Assembly: GCA_965153455.1 (NCBI GenBank)
Contig: OZ234496.1
Span: forward strand, 2,232,001-2,296,000
Direction: 5' to 3'
DNA from: Sphagnum compactum
Lineage: Eukaryota > Bryophyta > Sphagnopsida > Sphagnales
Length of the DNA: 64,000 nt
Below are positions 10,474 to 23,100 of the stretch, in pieces. Below the pieces are notes generated by a model. That model did not search any database. It worked only from the letters and a program-made list of their open reading frames with translations, and was not told where the DNA came from. Made by a program: the position numbers and the translations under genes. Each line of letters begins with the position of its first letter. Position 1 is the first letter of the stretch.

Positions 10474-13400
10474 TTGTCACTCTTGAGTCGGCATTAGAAC
10501 CCTATGCTTTTCTAAGAGGGATGCTTGGAGATATATGGTGCCCTTCAAATATACTAGGAAATTTCTATGAGTGCTTTAGGAAAAGAAAAAGGTTACAAAA
10601 TTTGGTCTAAAAGAATATGTGTGAATGAGGCTAGATAGCAACACCAACACTTTGGCACCAACACATGTCTGTTGAAGAATTTAATTAATTAATTTTGAGG
10701 ATTTTTTTCTTTTTAAACATAATATTTCTAAATATTTGTAAAGATTCTTCATTTTCCTTCACAAAAATTCCTCTTTGAGAAAATTATTTGACATTTTTAA
10801 AAATAATATAATTTGTGCCAAAGCTGCCAAGGTACTACTACAGGAAGTTAGTTAACTATCATCTATAGTTATGACATCTCTCTCTTTTTGGTGATACATT
10901 TAATTAATAAACTCTTTTCTCTTGCCTTGTGAGTAGGTATTTAGTATTTACCTTGAAAATGAGAAGTACATTGTTTTGGACAATTGATATCAACCAAGGT
11001 TTTTTTTTTCCCAATTTTGTGATATTGAAAATTTGGCAACCCTTTTCCCCAAAAATAGCAAAACTAGTCAATTTTACACTAGAAAAAAACACATTAATCC
11101 AAAAGAATTTCAAAAAAAATTTGTTGAAAAACATTTGCCACCTAATCTCAACCTTGACAGGCCTAAGTTAATAGAAGTGGCCTTTAATTTTATGAAGATT
11201 CCATTCAAGAATGTCATATTTTATGGCCTTGCAAAATATCTCTCATATTTACTTGAATTAATCAATGAGTGGAGTTATTCACGCAATTGGTTGTAATTCA
11301 ATCACATTATAATTCAAGACAATTAATTCAAAAAAAATTCACCCAATTTTCATATTTCACAATTTTGATGTGACAAATAACTTATGTTTGTGATGTCATG
11401 TGAGCAACATGTGCGATATAATCCAAGTTGCCACATGAATTTTGAAAATTTGAAAATGAAACAACTAATGTGGGTGTCTAGAAGATTGAATGTTAGTTTC
11501 AATTTTAATTGCATGAGTATAATGACCAACATTTACAAGTAATGCATTTACCCTTTGCCCTATATTTAGCTTATGGATACAAGATTGATGTGTCCAAAAT
11601 TACAAAGTTCCTTTCTTGCATCATGCTCTTTTACAATTATTTGGAAGGTGTCTCTTGCATAATGTTCTTTCACAATTTTCAAAGTTTTTGGTGCAACTCT
11701 TTCATTTATCCAAGAAAACCAATTGCTTAAGGTTTTTGATCCATGCATATGTTGTCAAAACCTTGTAGTTAAATGGAAAAAGAACATACTTACTCCTTCA
11801 ATTTTGTTCCCAACAATTGCAACAATTTGTTTAATCCAAAATTCAACAACGTGAAAGAAACATTTGCTCATCTTCCACTACTACAAGCATTTCTCACAAT
11901 TATAGGTCGAGAATCAAAACCCAAATTGTGGAAATGAAAGAGCTCATGATCTATCTACATTACCCATGCACAAACAATCAAATTTTTGGTAGTTAATTTA
12001 AAAATCTAAATAAAGCTTTCGAATGACAAGAAAAAAATTTATAATGCGAAAAGAAAGTTTTGGAATCACATTTTGGAAAGTGGATCAATCATCTTCAATG
12101 CTTGGCTAGGATACATGTTTCAATCATGCTTTAAAAACATTTTTCCTAAACAAGAATGTAATATATATGTTCATTTCCTTCACCGTGGTCGACTTTTGGA
12201 CCTTATGATGGTGGATAGGTAATACATCTTGAATATACTCATCTATCCAACATTGTCAAACCTTAGGGACTAATTGACTTACATATTTTAAGCATGGGGG
12301 GTACCTATTGCTCACCATGCATATGGCATGTCAATGAGCCAAGACCCCATGATGGCAATGCATGTTGAAGCCCCATTTGTCCATGATAGCAATAACATTC
12401 ATGTCCATGGGCAATTTCAAATGTACATCAATAAGTAATCTCACTTTCCCTAATGCCAACCAAAGGTGGCTTAGTGGTGGAAGCATCTTCAATTTCAAAA
12501 AAGCTAATCAAATAAATATTCTTAGTTCAACTTGAAAGGTCCATTGCAATGAACTTTCATGACAACTATTAGACAATATTCCTCTCATCAAAATTAATGG
12601 AGAGACTAACCTACTTGCCTAGTATCTACATGAGGGATGTTTTCAAGATGGATCACTAAAGCTTTAATATGCCATCCTTATTAAGGGTTCATGGTGTTAG
12701 GATTTTGTTGTTTTGCAAGGATGAATTTATTTGATAACTGTAGAATTAACTAAGGTGCAAAGTTGAATTGGTTAGAGAAAATTGTCTTGAATGGCCTAAT
12801 CAACGATCCAAGGATGAGAGGACTTAAAACTTCACTCTTCTTCAATGGCATTGCATTACATCCACTTTTGCAACAATCTAAAAGTGGGATGAACATGAAT
12901 TCATTGTAATACAATCGGAAAGTCACCCTGTCTTTGGGCCTGCTTTGCCCCCCCTCCCCCCATATCCCCTCTTTCAGTGGTATCTCGAAAGTAAGGAAAT
13001 TTTATTAAATCTCAGTATGAAATGCTGAAACTCAGCATCTAATGCACAAGGTGCGAAAGTAATTATAGTAATTGTACAGGTAGGAGCAGTGAAAACATAT
13101 GTAACAGCAGTGGAGGCGCTCAGGAAAAAGGAAAGACCGGATGAAACTCAGTTTACCACCAAAATTGGTGGAAAAACTACTTTTGGGTCCGAGGTATTTC
13201 GTTTTGTAAAATTTTCATTCCCAGTTACGCGTTTGATGCCCTATTATTATGCCAAAATTGGCCATTCTCACCCCAGAATCGCATGACTTTACAGATAACT
13301 CTAGTGTTTAGGTATTGATAACCGATTGTTGATGCATCAATAAGATGCAACCTTGACTATTAATAGTAACTTGGCAGTTTTGACACTGATTATGTATATA

Positions 13401-14170
13401 TATATATATATGTATAAGAAATTTGAAATTTTCAAAAAAAAAAAAACCATTCAGAAGAATAGAACTAAGTGGGTTTCCGTTGCCTATTTCCTAAGCACAC
13501 TTACTAAAAAGACTAAAGGGCACACCAAACCACCCAACACTAAAAAACAACCCGTCTCTTGAGGTGGTATTAACCCTAACCTCAAGAGGGTGGTGGCTTC
13601 AACATTTTGAATTCTTGTATAGATATTTAGAAAGGTTGAATGAAGATATTGCACATCTTCGAGAGACTAAAAGGAAGGGGGGCAAATACCAACTTGGAAG
13701 GTCCATCATACCACACAATGCGACCAAAATTTGGGGGAAAGAAGCCTCTCAATCAATCATCCTTTTGCTTCCAAAGCCAAAGAAATTAGAGACTTATAAC
13801 ACATGTACACATTGAATTCTCCACACAAAACTTCAAACTAGGTAGCTCAATAGGAGAAGGCAATCAATCCAACCACTTGCAATCAATCAACCCCCTTGAC
13901 CCAACCTTTTGGAAAAAAATTAATTGTTTAAAAAGAATCATCACCTTCATCATCATCATCATCATGGTGACAACCAACCCTACCTACTATGCATCAATAA
14001 CAACACAACAAGCTCTTCACCACCCTTGTGTTGCTTGGGAAGCCCACTCTAGCTAGATCCAGCTGCATGAAATGGGGCCCCCCCTAGGGCTACAACATTA
14101 TTTTCACAAACACACTTGTACGTAGTATATAATAATGTAACTACTATATTACTACTACACAAATTGTCAC

Positions 14171-15075
14171 AAACCCAATAACCTAACCCACAAACCCAAT
14201 TATGATTGTAACCTAACCTACAATCCCACTAAACCTAACCCACAAACCCAACTATGATTGTAACCTGACCTACAATCCCACTAAACCTAACCCACAAACC
14301 CAACTATGATTGTAACCTGACCTACAATCCCACTAAACCTAACCCACAAACCCAACTATGATTGTAACCTAACCTACAATGCCACTAAACCTAACCCACA
14401 AACCCAACTATGATTATAACCTAACCTACAATGCCACTAAACCTAACCCACAAACCCAACTATGATTGTAACCTAACCTACAATGCCACTAAACCTAACT
14501 CACAAACCCAACTATGATTGTAACCTAACCTACAATCCCACTAAACCTAACTCACAAACTCAACTATGATTGTAACCTAATCTACAATGCCACTAAACCT
14601 AACTCAAAAACTCAACTATGATTGTAACCTAACCTACAATCCCACTAAACCTAACGCACAAACCCAACTATGATTGTAACCTAACCTACAATCCCACTAA
14701 ACCTAACTCACAAACTCAACTATGATTGTAACCTAATCTACAATGCCACTAAACCTAACTCAAAAACTCAACTATGATTGTAACCTAACCTACAATCCCA
14801 CTAAACCTAACGCACAAACCCAACTATGATTGTAACCTAACCTACAATCCCATTAAACCTAACCCACAAACCCACTAAACCTAACCCACAAACCCAACTA
14901 TGATTGTAATCTAACCTACAATCCCACTAAACCTAACCCACAAACCCAACTATGATTGTAACCTAACTTACAATCCCACTAAACCTAACTCACAAACCCA
15001 ACTATGATTGTAACCTAACCTACAATCCCACTAAACCTAACTCACAAACCCAACTATGATTGTAACCTAACCGTC
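14171..15075. repeat. 52-bp tandem array (~17 copies)
   Basis: TATGATTGTAACCTAACC recurs every 52 bp from 14201 (14253, 14305 and so on) to 15055. One extra 22-bp partial unit lies near 14870. Copies differ by a few substitutions such as ACCCAC/ACTCAC and CCCACT/GCCACT. The monomer is rich in CCTAA/ACCTAACC, distantly like plant telomere repeats, but the periodicity is 52 and not 7. There are no unrelated spacers between repeats. Confidence 0.93.
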
Positions 15076-15157
15076 CCCTCTATCATTGCTGCAAAATTAT
15101 TCTGTTGCTACCTTTTTGCCAGCTTGCTCCTCCATCCAACACCCGCCTCTCTCGCCG

Positions 15158-15174
15158 CCCCCCCCCCCCCCCCC
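15158..15174. repeat. Oligo-C tract (17 C)
   Basis: An uninterrupted C run between the two tandem arrays. Similar runs occur at 18192-18206 (15 C), 38472-38487 (16 C), 45809-45826 (18 G), 49588-49601 (14 C) and 49764-49781 (18 G). Confidence 0.9.
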
Positions 15175-15534
15175 TCTCTTCAACCCTCAACCCCCTCCTG
15201 AGTCCTCACCCAACAGCACTATGGTCCTTTTTGGTAGTAGAAAGCAAAGCAATAATGCACCCCCCACACACACACCCCATGACTACTACTGGGTTCATGT
15301 CACTGATTTATGGCAGTAGAGATAGATATTTGGAAGGGAGCCAAAAAAGCATCCAAGATTTTTGTATTTGATTATTCTAAGTCTCCTTTGCAAAAATGCC
15401 TGGCATCTTTTGGGGGAGGAGGCTTTTTAAACAATACAAGTAAAGGCTAGTCAGCCTGTGAGTGAAATTATTAGTTTTGGGTGAAATGTACTCATGGGAG
15501 TGTATACCACTCATTGATGTATTGGAGAGGTGAA

Positions 15535-16262
15535 TCAGTCAATTGTAGGTGGATTAGCCAAAACAAAAAAAAGGGGAAATATCGGTCAGGTAAATCAGTC
15601 AATTGTTGGTGGATTAGCCATAAGTTTGAAAGGGAATTATCGGACAAGAAAATCAGTCAATTGTAGGTAGTTTAGCCATAAATTTGAAAGGGAATTATCG
15701 GACAGGAAAATCAGTCAATTGTAGGTGGTTTAGCCATAAATTTGAAAGGAAAATATCGGTCAGGTAAATATCGGTCAGGTAAATCAGTCAATTGTAGGTG
15801 GATTAGCCATAAAATTGAAAGGGAAATATCGGTCAGGTAAATCAGTCAATTGTAGGTGGATTAGCCATAAATTTGAAAGGGAATTATCGGTCAGGTAAAT
15901 CAGTCAATTGTAGGTGGATTAGCCATTAAATTGAAAGGGAATTATTGAGCAAGTAACTCAGTCAATTGTAGATGGATTAGCCATAAATTTGAAAAGGAAT
16001 TATCGGACAGGTTAAATGGATTAGCCATAAATTTGAAAGGGAAATATCAGACAGGTAAATCAGTCAATTGTAGGTGGATTAGCCATAAACTTGGAAGGGA
16101 AATATCGGACAGGTTAAATGGATTAGCCATAAAATTGAAAGGGAAATATCCGACAGGTAAATCAGTCAATTGTAGATGGATTAGCCATAAAAATTGAAAG
16201 GGAAGTACTGAGCAGGAAAATCAGTCAATTGCAGATGGATTAGCCATAAAAATTGAAAGGGA
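15535..16262. repeat. 58-bp tandem array (~11 full, 2 truncated copies)
   Basis: TCAGTCAATTGTAGGTGGAT starts successive units at 15535, 15595, about 15653, 15711, 15784, 15842, 15900 and onward. Each continues through a TTAGCCATAAATTTGAAAGG segment and a TATCGG-CAGG segment. Near 16010 and 16112 the unit is shortened (CAGGTTAAATGGATTAGCC), showing unequal exchange within the array. It is unrelated in sequence to the 52-bp array about 460 bp to the left. Confidence 0.92.
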
Positions 16263-18141
16263 AAGGAGAAACTGAGGATGACTGCTTTGAACCCAATGAG
16301 AAAACCATGGCCCCAACAAGGTTATAAGCTAGCTCCTTCCTCAAATGGCAGAAAAAACACAAGAAAGAAAGAAAGTGCCCTAAGGGAATAATAATATTAC
16401 TTAATTAATCAATAATAATAATAAATAATAATAATAATAATGATAAAATCTTAGAGAGAAAAGATTCTCACTTTCTTGGTCTTCTTCTTTTAACTTAAAA
16501 CTTCCTTAAGTTCTCACATTCTTTCTTCCATTAGTAAAAGATGCCATAATCAACCCTTTGCCTACCTTACCCCCCCCTCCCCCCATACATGACCTTTTAC
16601 TTGCTCCTCAGGTAGAGGGGCAGGCAGGCATTAAATAGGGTTTTATTGGCCCTGCAATGTAAGGCAGGAATATTGTGTTGAGAATCATTATAGAGTATAG
16701 TAGCTTCAAGGGATTTTGTTGAATTACATGAAGTTTATTTCAATTATTATTGTGTCTAATTTTAATTTTATGATAATAAAATGTTTTGCTTTTTAATTAG
16801 ATATTATTTAATGTAAGAACATGTGGTGCATGGTTTAGGATTTTGGGTTTTAAGAGAAAAAAAAAACAAAAAAAATAAATTTTGATGAAGAGAATTTGCC
16901 CTTGAGAGATATACATACATTTTGCCTTGAGATGGAAGGAAGGGAATAAAGGAATAAAAATGAATCCTAAAGCCTTTCTTAAGACATTCATCCCATTGTC
17001 TCACTTGTCATCCAGATTCATCCATTGCCAAAACTAATGTCTCATTTGTCCAACTTTTAGTGGGTTCATCCCAATTCTAACACCATCAAGTCCGTCACTT
17101 CCCCCATTCATCCATGTGTTGTTCATCCATCCATTTTCCGATCTCTTTATGTTCCATCCATTGCCCGCCCCCAACTTCACCTAGTGGGTCTCACTTCCTT
17201 CTTGTCATCATCATCCATTGTCCCCCACTTCCGTAAAAATTTTCAACTTGTTGGGGTTCATCCATCCATGTTCCAACATCTTTGATCGAGTCCATCCATT
17301 GTGCAACTCCTTCATATTTATACCATTTCCTCAAAATTCATCCCTTTTCCACACATTTTCAAGGTTACTAGGGTATAAAGCAATTAACCAAAATAAAAAG
17401 GAGGTTAGAGAATAGTAAAGGAAGATGAATATGTGAAAGATTTTTATTATGTTTTTTTTTTAAATTTTAATTTTATTACCATTTTAATTTTTTCTTTTGA
17501 GTTGTTTTGTTTGTGATCAAGCATTGTACAAGCTAAATTAGAAAGATTTAATTTTTTATTTTTTTTAAGGTCTGTTTTTGTTGTGATTAAGCATTGTGTA
17601 AAACTACAAGTAGAATGAATTAGGTACCTAGTAGCATTTACACTAGATTAATAATAAAAAAATGGTAATAATTTTCCCCAACAAATTACCTATTTTATTT
17701 ATTTATTTATTTATTTAGTCTCTAGTGCAAACTGGGGGTGTTAAAACATCACAAATTTTAGCACCAAAAAAACTCTGAAAGAATAAGCAAAATTAGTAGA
17801 ATTTAATTTATGTAATAAAAGAAAATCAAAACTAGAACTTCCCCAATTTTTTTTCTTGTGGGAAAAAAAACCACAAAAATTTATACCCCACAATTTTTTT
17901 CTAAATTTTTTTAAATTTTTTAAAAAATAAAATAAAAATGATTTTTTCAAAAACAATTAATGAAAAGGATTTTTTTAAAGAAAATAATAAAAAATAAATA
18001 AATAAATAAATAACTGGGCAACTGTCACCTGTGGGCTAGAGGGAAAAAAAAAATGAGCAAGAAAATGAAATAAATACCTACCATTATTGAGGGGGCCCAA
18101 CCAAACCCCACTGACCCCAATGGTTAATAATTATTCATTGA
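16263..18141. other. AT-rich spacer with degenerate TTCATCC repeats
   Basis: No gene recognised. Around 17000-17350 the motif TTCATCCATTG recurs irregularly. There are (ATA)n near 16410-16440, TTTA repeats near 17693-17716 and AAATA repeats near 17995-18013. The rightmost part presumably includes upstream promoter sequence of the CSI gene. Confidence 0.5.
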
Positions 18142-18388
18142 TTGATTGATGGATGGTTAGGTTTGGTTTGGTTTGGTTTAGTTAGGTACTACCCCCCCCC
18201 CCCCCCAAAGTGCAAAATTCACAAGAGGAAAGCAAAACAAGCCAAAATCAACAAAGCAAACAAAAACAAGGAAACCGAAGGAAAAGGGAAGGGAAGCGCT
18301 TTTTTCCTTGTTTTCTGCTCTGAGGGAGAGGAAGAGAGAGAGAGGCAGGGAGCTTCAACTCCCAAATTTGCAATTTCTTTTCATTTCT

Positions 18389-18429
<41 letters not shown>

Positions 18430-20193
18430 TTGTGTGTGTTTGTCTCTTCTCTCTCTCTCTCTCTTTGTTTGGAATTTTTTGGATTTTTTGGCAAGAAATC
18501 CAGGAGTTTTGTGCAAGAAGTTTTTGTAGCAGATTTTGTGATCTTGCTGCTGCTGGCTGCAATCAGCGATCTGCATTCTTGTCTTCCTCTTTCGGCAGCA
18601 GCTGCCTAGTTGCTCTTCTTCTTCTTCTTCTTCTTCTTGCCTCTCTCTCACACTCATTGCATTGGCTCACGTGAAGGAAGGAAGGAAGGAACAACAACAA
18701 CAATAACGCATCTCTCTCCTTTCGCACTCCGATCCGATTTTTCTTCTTCTTCTTCTTCTTCTTCTTCTTCTTCGTGCTTCTTGTTTTTGCTGTTTTCTCG
18801 TTCTTTGTCAATTCTTTAGCTCCCTTCCATTTTCTCTTTCCTTTGATAATAGACAGACAGACAGACAGACATACAGAAGGGAAGGTGGGAAGAAGGGGAT
18901 GCAGCAATAAGTCGATGAGCGAGCGCTGGGCACAAGGGATGTGAAACAATTTTGCTGCTGCATTCTTTTGCCATGCCGCATTCCACTGAGGTATGTATTT
19001 CTTTTCCTTGTTGTTCTTGTTTGCTTGCTTTGTTTTTCTTCTTTTTGGTTTTCTTTCTCGTTTTTTGCCCTGTTGCGATCCTAGTGTTTGCGATCGGCTT
19101 TTGTTAAGTAAATTTTGTCGCCTCTTCGCTGTGGAGAAGAGAAGAACAGAACCGAACCGAACAGAGAAGAGGAGAGATCTTGGGTGCGGCGTTAGTTTCG
19201 ATGTACCGTCATCTTGAGATAGCAGCTGGTCCGGTCTCGTGTTTTGGAGACTCAAGAAAACCACGCAAAATGCTGTCTTTTTGTCCTCTTTGTTGTTGTG
19301 CTGTTTGATGATGGTGATGAGGATGCTGTTTTTTGTGTGTGTGCCTTGGTGTTAGTTTGTTTTTCTTTTGTCTAAGTAATTTACATGTGTGCACCCAGAG
19401 AGGAGTTTGATGGGATAGCAGCAGCAGCAGCGCTCTATCATCAGTGCAGTGCTGTAGCAGTCGAGCCTTGATCAGTTCACCAAGTTGGTTGAGGCAGCTC
19501 AGTTTTCCACTCTTCCAGCCAGCAGTCATCAACTGAGGTATCTGTCTATCTATGTTGCTCAATTGAGGCTGAAATCGATGTGAAAACCTGTTTTTGGATC
19601 TTCTTTGCCGCCATCCATTGAATAGGAAAAACCAAGCAGCAAGAGATCAATGATAGAAGGGGCAAAGAAAAACCCCCCAACTTTTGCTCTGGAGAAACTT
19701 TCAGTCAAGAAACAAAGTCATGTATGGGGATCAAGAAGATCTGGATTTTTCTTGATGTGGATTCTTTTCAGTGGCGGTAGAGGCAGAGGGGCACCTCACT
19801 CACATTTCAGAACCAATTACCGATTCTCAAGTTGTTACCAGATCCCCCATGTGTCTGGAGAGATACAAGAGAGTGATGACACTCAGATTGGGTACTAGAT
19901 CAATGTGGAATTCAGCGTTGATTTTGTCTGGTGGATGTTGAAGGGGACATTCTCTACCACCAGTGCTGCAACAATTAGAGCAGAATAGTAGTCTTCCAGC
20001 CCTTTCACAAATCACATTGCTTGTTGTTATCTAGTCAGATCTGTACAAGATTCGGGCATGTAGAGGAATCAGAAGACCTGGCTGGATCCACTAGTTCACC
20101 TGGTCCAGAAGAAGTAGCAGTTAGTTCTGGGGAATTGATGTTCTGAGCCATGAATACAGAAAACTCAGTTTGGCCTTGGTTGGGGTGCAGATC
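18142..20193 (+). promoter_or_regulatory. CSI1 promoter / 5' leader, CT- and CTT-rich, probably spliced
   Basis: Dense (CT)n at 18393-18426 and 18449-18464, (TTC)n at 18617-18637 and 18738-18772, and (AGAC)n at 18851-18872 are typical of plant 5' UTRs on the sense strand. A donor AG/GTATGT lies at 18990/18991 and an acceptor GTGCAG ends at 20190. Another donor-like site is at 19537. If 18990 joins 20191, an upstream ATG at 18973 (encoding MPHSTE) would be in frame with the main ORF and add seven residues. Otherwise the first in-frame ATG after the last upstream stop (20122) is 20194. Transcript data are needed to choose. Confidence 0.55.
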
Positions 20194-23100
20194 ATGGTGG
20201 ACAATCACGAAAGACAGCCGCCAACACCTAGGACACCCCAATCTTCTGTGGGGGGTCCACGTCTGAGGTATTCCCAATCCCCGGCCTAGTCCCAAGTTCT
20301 TTGACATCCACATGCTTGTGACAGCAGCAGCAGAACATGTGACTGAAAGACATGACTCCTGCATGAGACTGCTGATATGAGACACATGTCCATTTTATTG
20401 CAGGGATTGGTCTGGACCAGCTGGTATTGAGGATCCAGATGGGGTGTGTGCCCGAGTGGCACAATACATTGAACAGTTGCGCTCAGCAACTACGCCAGCT
20501 GCTGAGCGGGAACTTGTCTTACGGCAGCTTTATGAATTGGCAGATGGACGAAAGGATGCCAGAAGTGCAGTGGGTTCACACTCGCAATCAATACCATTGT
20601 TAGTAGCACTACTCAGGTCAGGAACATTGGCTGCAAAGGTAAATGCTGCAGCTATCCTTGGAGTGTTGTGCAAGGAGGCAGATCTTCGTGTCAAAGTGCT
20701 CCTAGGCGGTTGCATACCTCCACTACTAGCCCTGCTCAAGTCAGCTTCTCCAGATGCCCAAGTTGTGGCAGCTAAAGCCCTGAATGCAGTTTCCCAGGGA
20801 GGTGCCAGGGACCATGTTGGCTCAAAGATCTTCTCCACTGAGGGTGTTGTACCCCATCTGTGGGAGCAGCTGCAGCCAAAGTATAAGCTGCAGAAGGCCG
20901 TGGGTGGTCTACTGACAGGGGCACTTCGCAACCTCTGCACAAGCACTGAAGGCTTCTGGCCTGTCACCCTGGAGGCTGGTGCTGTGGGTATCTTAGTGGG
21001 GCTGTTAGTGAATGGGAGTCCTGAAGCACAAGCAAATGCAGCATCTCTGCTGGCAAGTTTGATGAAATCAGTAGACAATACCAGTGAACTCATACTGGGT
21101 GCGAAAGCTATGGGCCCACTTCTGCAACTTTTGACACATAAAGATGTTTCTGTGCGTGCAGAAGCTGCAGGAGCACTATGTGCCCTCACATCTGACCTTG
21201 AGGATGCTCGGGAATCCATGAGAGCTGCAGGGGCAACAGTGAAGTTGATCAGTGCAACTGTTGCACCATCCAAGGAGTTCATGCAAGGGGAGCATGCCCA
21301 GGCCTTGCAAGAGAATTCCATGCGTGCACTGGCAAACATTTCGGGTGGCATGCCTGCTGTTGTGGTTAGCCTTGCAGGAAGTCTCAATTCGAAGCGATCT
21401 GAATCAGAAATTGCAGATACGACTGGAGCATTGGCTTATGCGCTGATGGTTTTAGATGCAACAGATGAGTCTGTGGAGTCTGTTGACCCAGTAAAGATTG
21501 AGAAGGTTCTGGTGAAGCAGCTTGAACCTCACACATCACAATTGATTGAGGAGCGCTCTGTGGAAGCCCTGGCAAGCTTGTATGGCAATGCTTGTGTAGC
21601 CAAAGGTCTGGAGCATGCAGAAGGGAAAAGAATGTTAGTTGGGTTGGTTACTATGGCAAACATTGAGCCCCAAGAGGAACTGATGGGATCACTGAGGGAT
21701 TTGTGTAGTGGCAAGTCAGATTTGTGGAAGGCACTGCGAGGGCGAGAGGGAGTCCAACTCTTGATCTCATTACTGGGTCTTTCCTCTGAGCAACAGCAAG
21801 AATATGTGGCTGCATTGCTGTCAATTTTGTCCCAAGAAATAGATGAAAGCAAGTGGGCTATTACAGCAGCAGGGGGAATTCCTCCACTAGTTCAGCTTCT
21901 TGAAACTGGATCTGCCAAAGCAAAAGAGGATTCAGCAATCATCCTTGGAAATCTTTGCAGCCATAGTGAGGATATCCGTGCGTGTGTTGAGACAGCTGAG
22001 GCTGTACCTGCTCTTCTCTGGCTGCTGAAGAATGCTGGTTCAAAGGGTCAGGAAATCGCAGCAAGAGCACTTACCCAGCTGGTACGCGAGTCAGATGCAA
22101 GCACAATCAGCCAGTTGACTGCACTTCTAACTGGTGACTTGCCAGAGTCAAAGGTCCATGTCCTGCATGTTGTGGGCTGTCTGCTCACAGTTGCTTCACA
22201 GGAGGATACATTCCGGGAAGGCTCAGCTGCCCATGAAGCACTTGAAACTGTAGTGCAGCTCCTCAAGTCAAAGAATGCTGAGAGTCAGGAGCATGCTGCT
22301 TCAGTCCTTGCAGGAATCTTTGCTTCAAGACAGGATCTGTGCGAAAGCCCAGCTATTGTTGATGGGATTTTCCCTTTAATAGAACTGCTGAGTGTAGGGA
22401 ATGAGCAAATTGCCATGCAGGCAGCACGGGCACTAGCAGCGCTGTTTTGCTGCATTGAGAAAAACCGAAAAATTGCAGAGGCAGGTAAGCATGCAATCTT
22501 GCCTCTCATCAGTTTAGCCAAGTCATCAAGCATAGCAGTGGCTGAATTCGCAATGACAGCTTTGGCAAACCTTCTCCTGGATTCAGAGGTGGCAGAAGAG
22601 GCACCTGCAGAGGAAATTATACTCCCACTCACCAGGGTGTTGCGGGAGGGAACTCTCCTGGGTAAGGAACATGCAGCTGGGGCTCTTGTCCGGCTACTCC
22701 ATTCTCGACCTGTTGATGATGTGGTTGCTGAAAATGTTCATCAGTGTGGAACTGTCCTGGCATTGGTGTCTCTGCTTGCTAATACTGATTTGGAACATAG
22801 CACCAACTCAGAATCCCTGGAGGCACTTGCATCACTGGCACGGGCTAAACAAGGTGGAACACTTAGCCGGCCTCCGTGGGCAGTCCTGGCAGAAGTCCCA
22901 TTCAGCATGGGACCATTGGTGAATTGTCTTGCAGTAGGTGTGCCATTCTTGCAGGAGAAGGCAATAGAGGTCCTCTCAAGGTTATGTCGAGACCAGCCTG
23001 TGGTTCTGGGTGATCTGATTGCTAGCACTTCAAAGTGCATTGCAGCACTTGCAGATCGAATTGTCCACTCTCCTAGCCTGGAAGTGAAAGTTGGAGGCAC

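Larger units (their letters stand above)
9386..14170. other. AT-rich intergenic spacer
   Basis: No gene recognised. Content includes poly-T/poly-A runs, a (TA)n tract near 13395-13412, a C-rich patch near 12950 and two hairpins listed separately. Open frames at 11033 and 13564 are under 90 codons with no recognisable motif. I treat them as chance. Confidence 0.5.

Noticed and set aside
11033-11296. 87-codon + frame as a small gene
   Set aside because: It overlaps other open frames in AT-rich DNA, shows no motif and starts inside poly-A-like sequence.
14171-15075. Array as a true telomere because of CCTAACC motifs
   Set aside because: The period is 52 bp, not 7, and ordinary sequence and genes flank both sides.
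14171-16262. CRISPR-like regular spacing of repeats
   Set aside because: Whole 52- and 58-bp units repeat with no unique spacers, and the context is plant nuclear DNA, so these are minisatellites.
18563-19264. A 233-codon minus-strand open frame, Lys/Arg-rich
   Set aside because: It reads the antisense of CT/CTT/TTC repeats in the CSI1 leader, and its composition follows from the repeats. No motif seen.
20444-20446. GTG at 20444 as the CSI1 start
   Set aside because: The frame continues upstream through conserved GIEDPDG to a splice acceptor at 20403 and joins in phase to an exon with ATG 20194.
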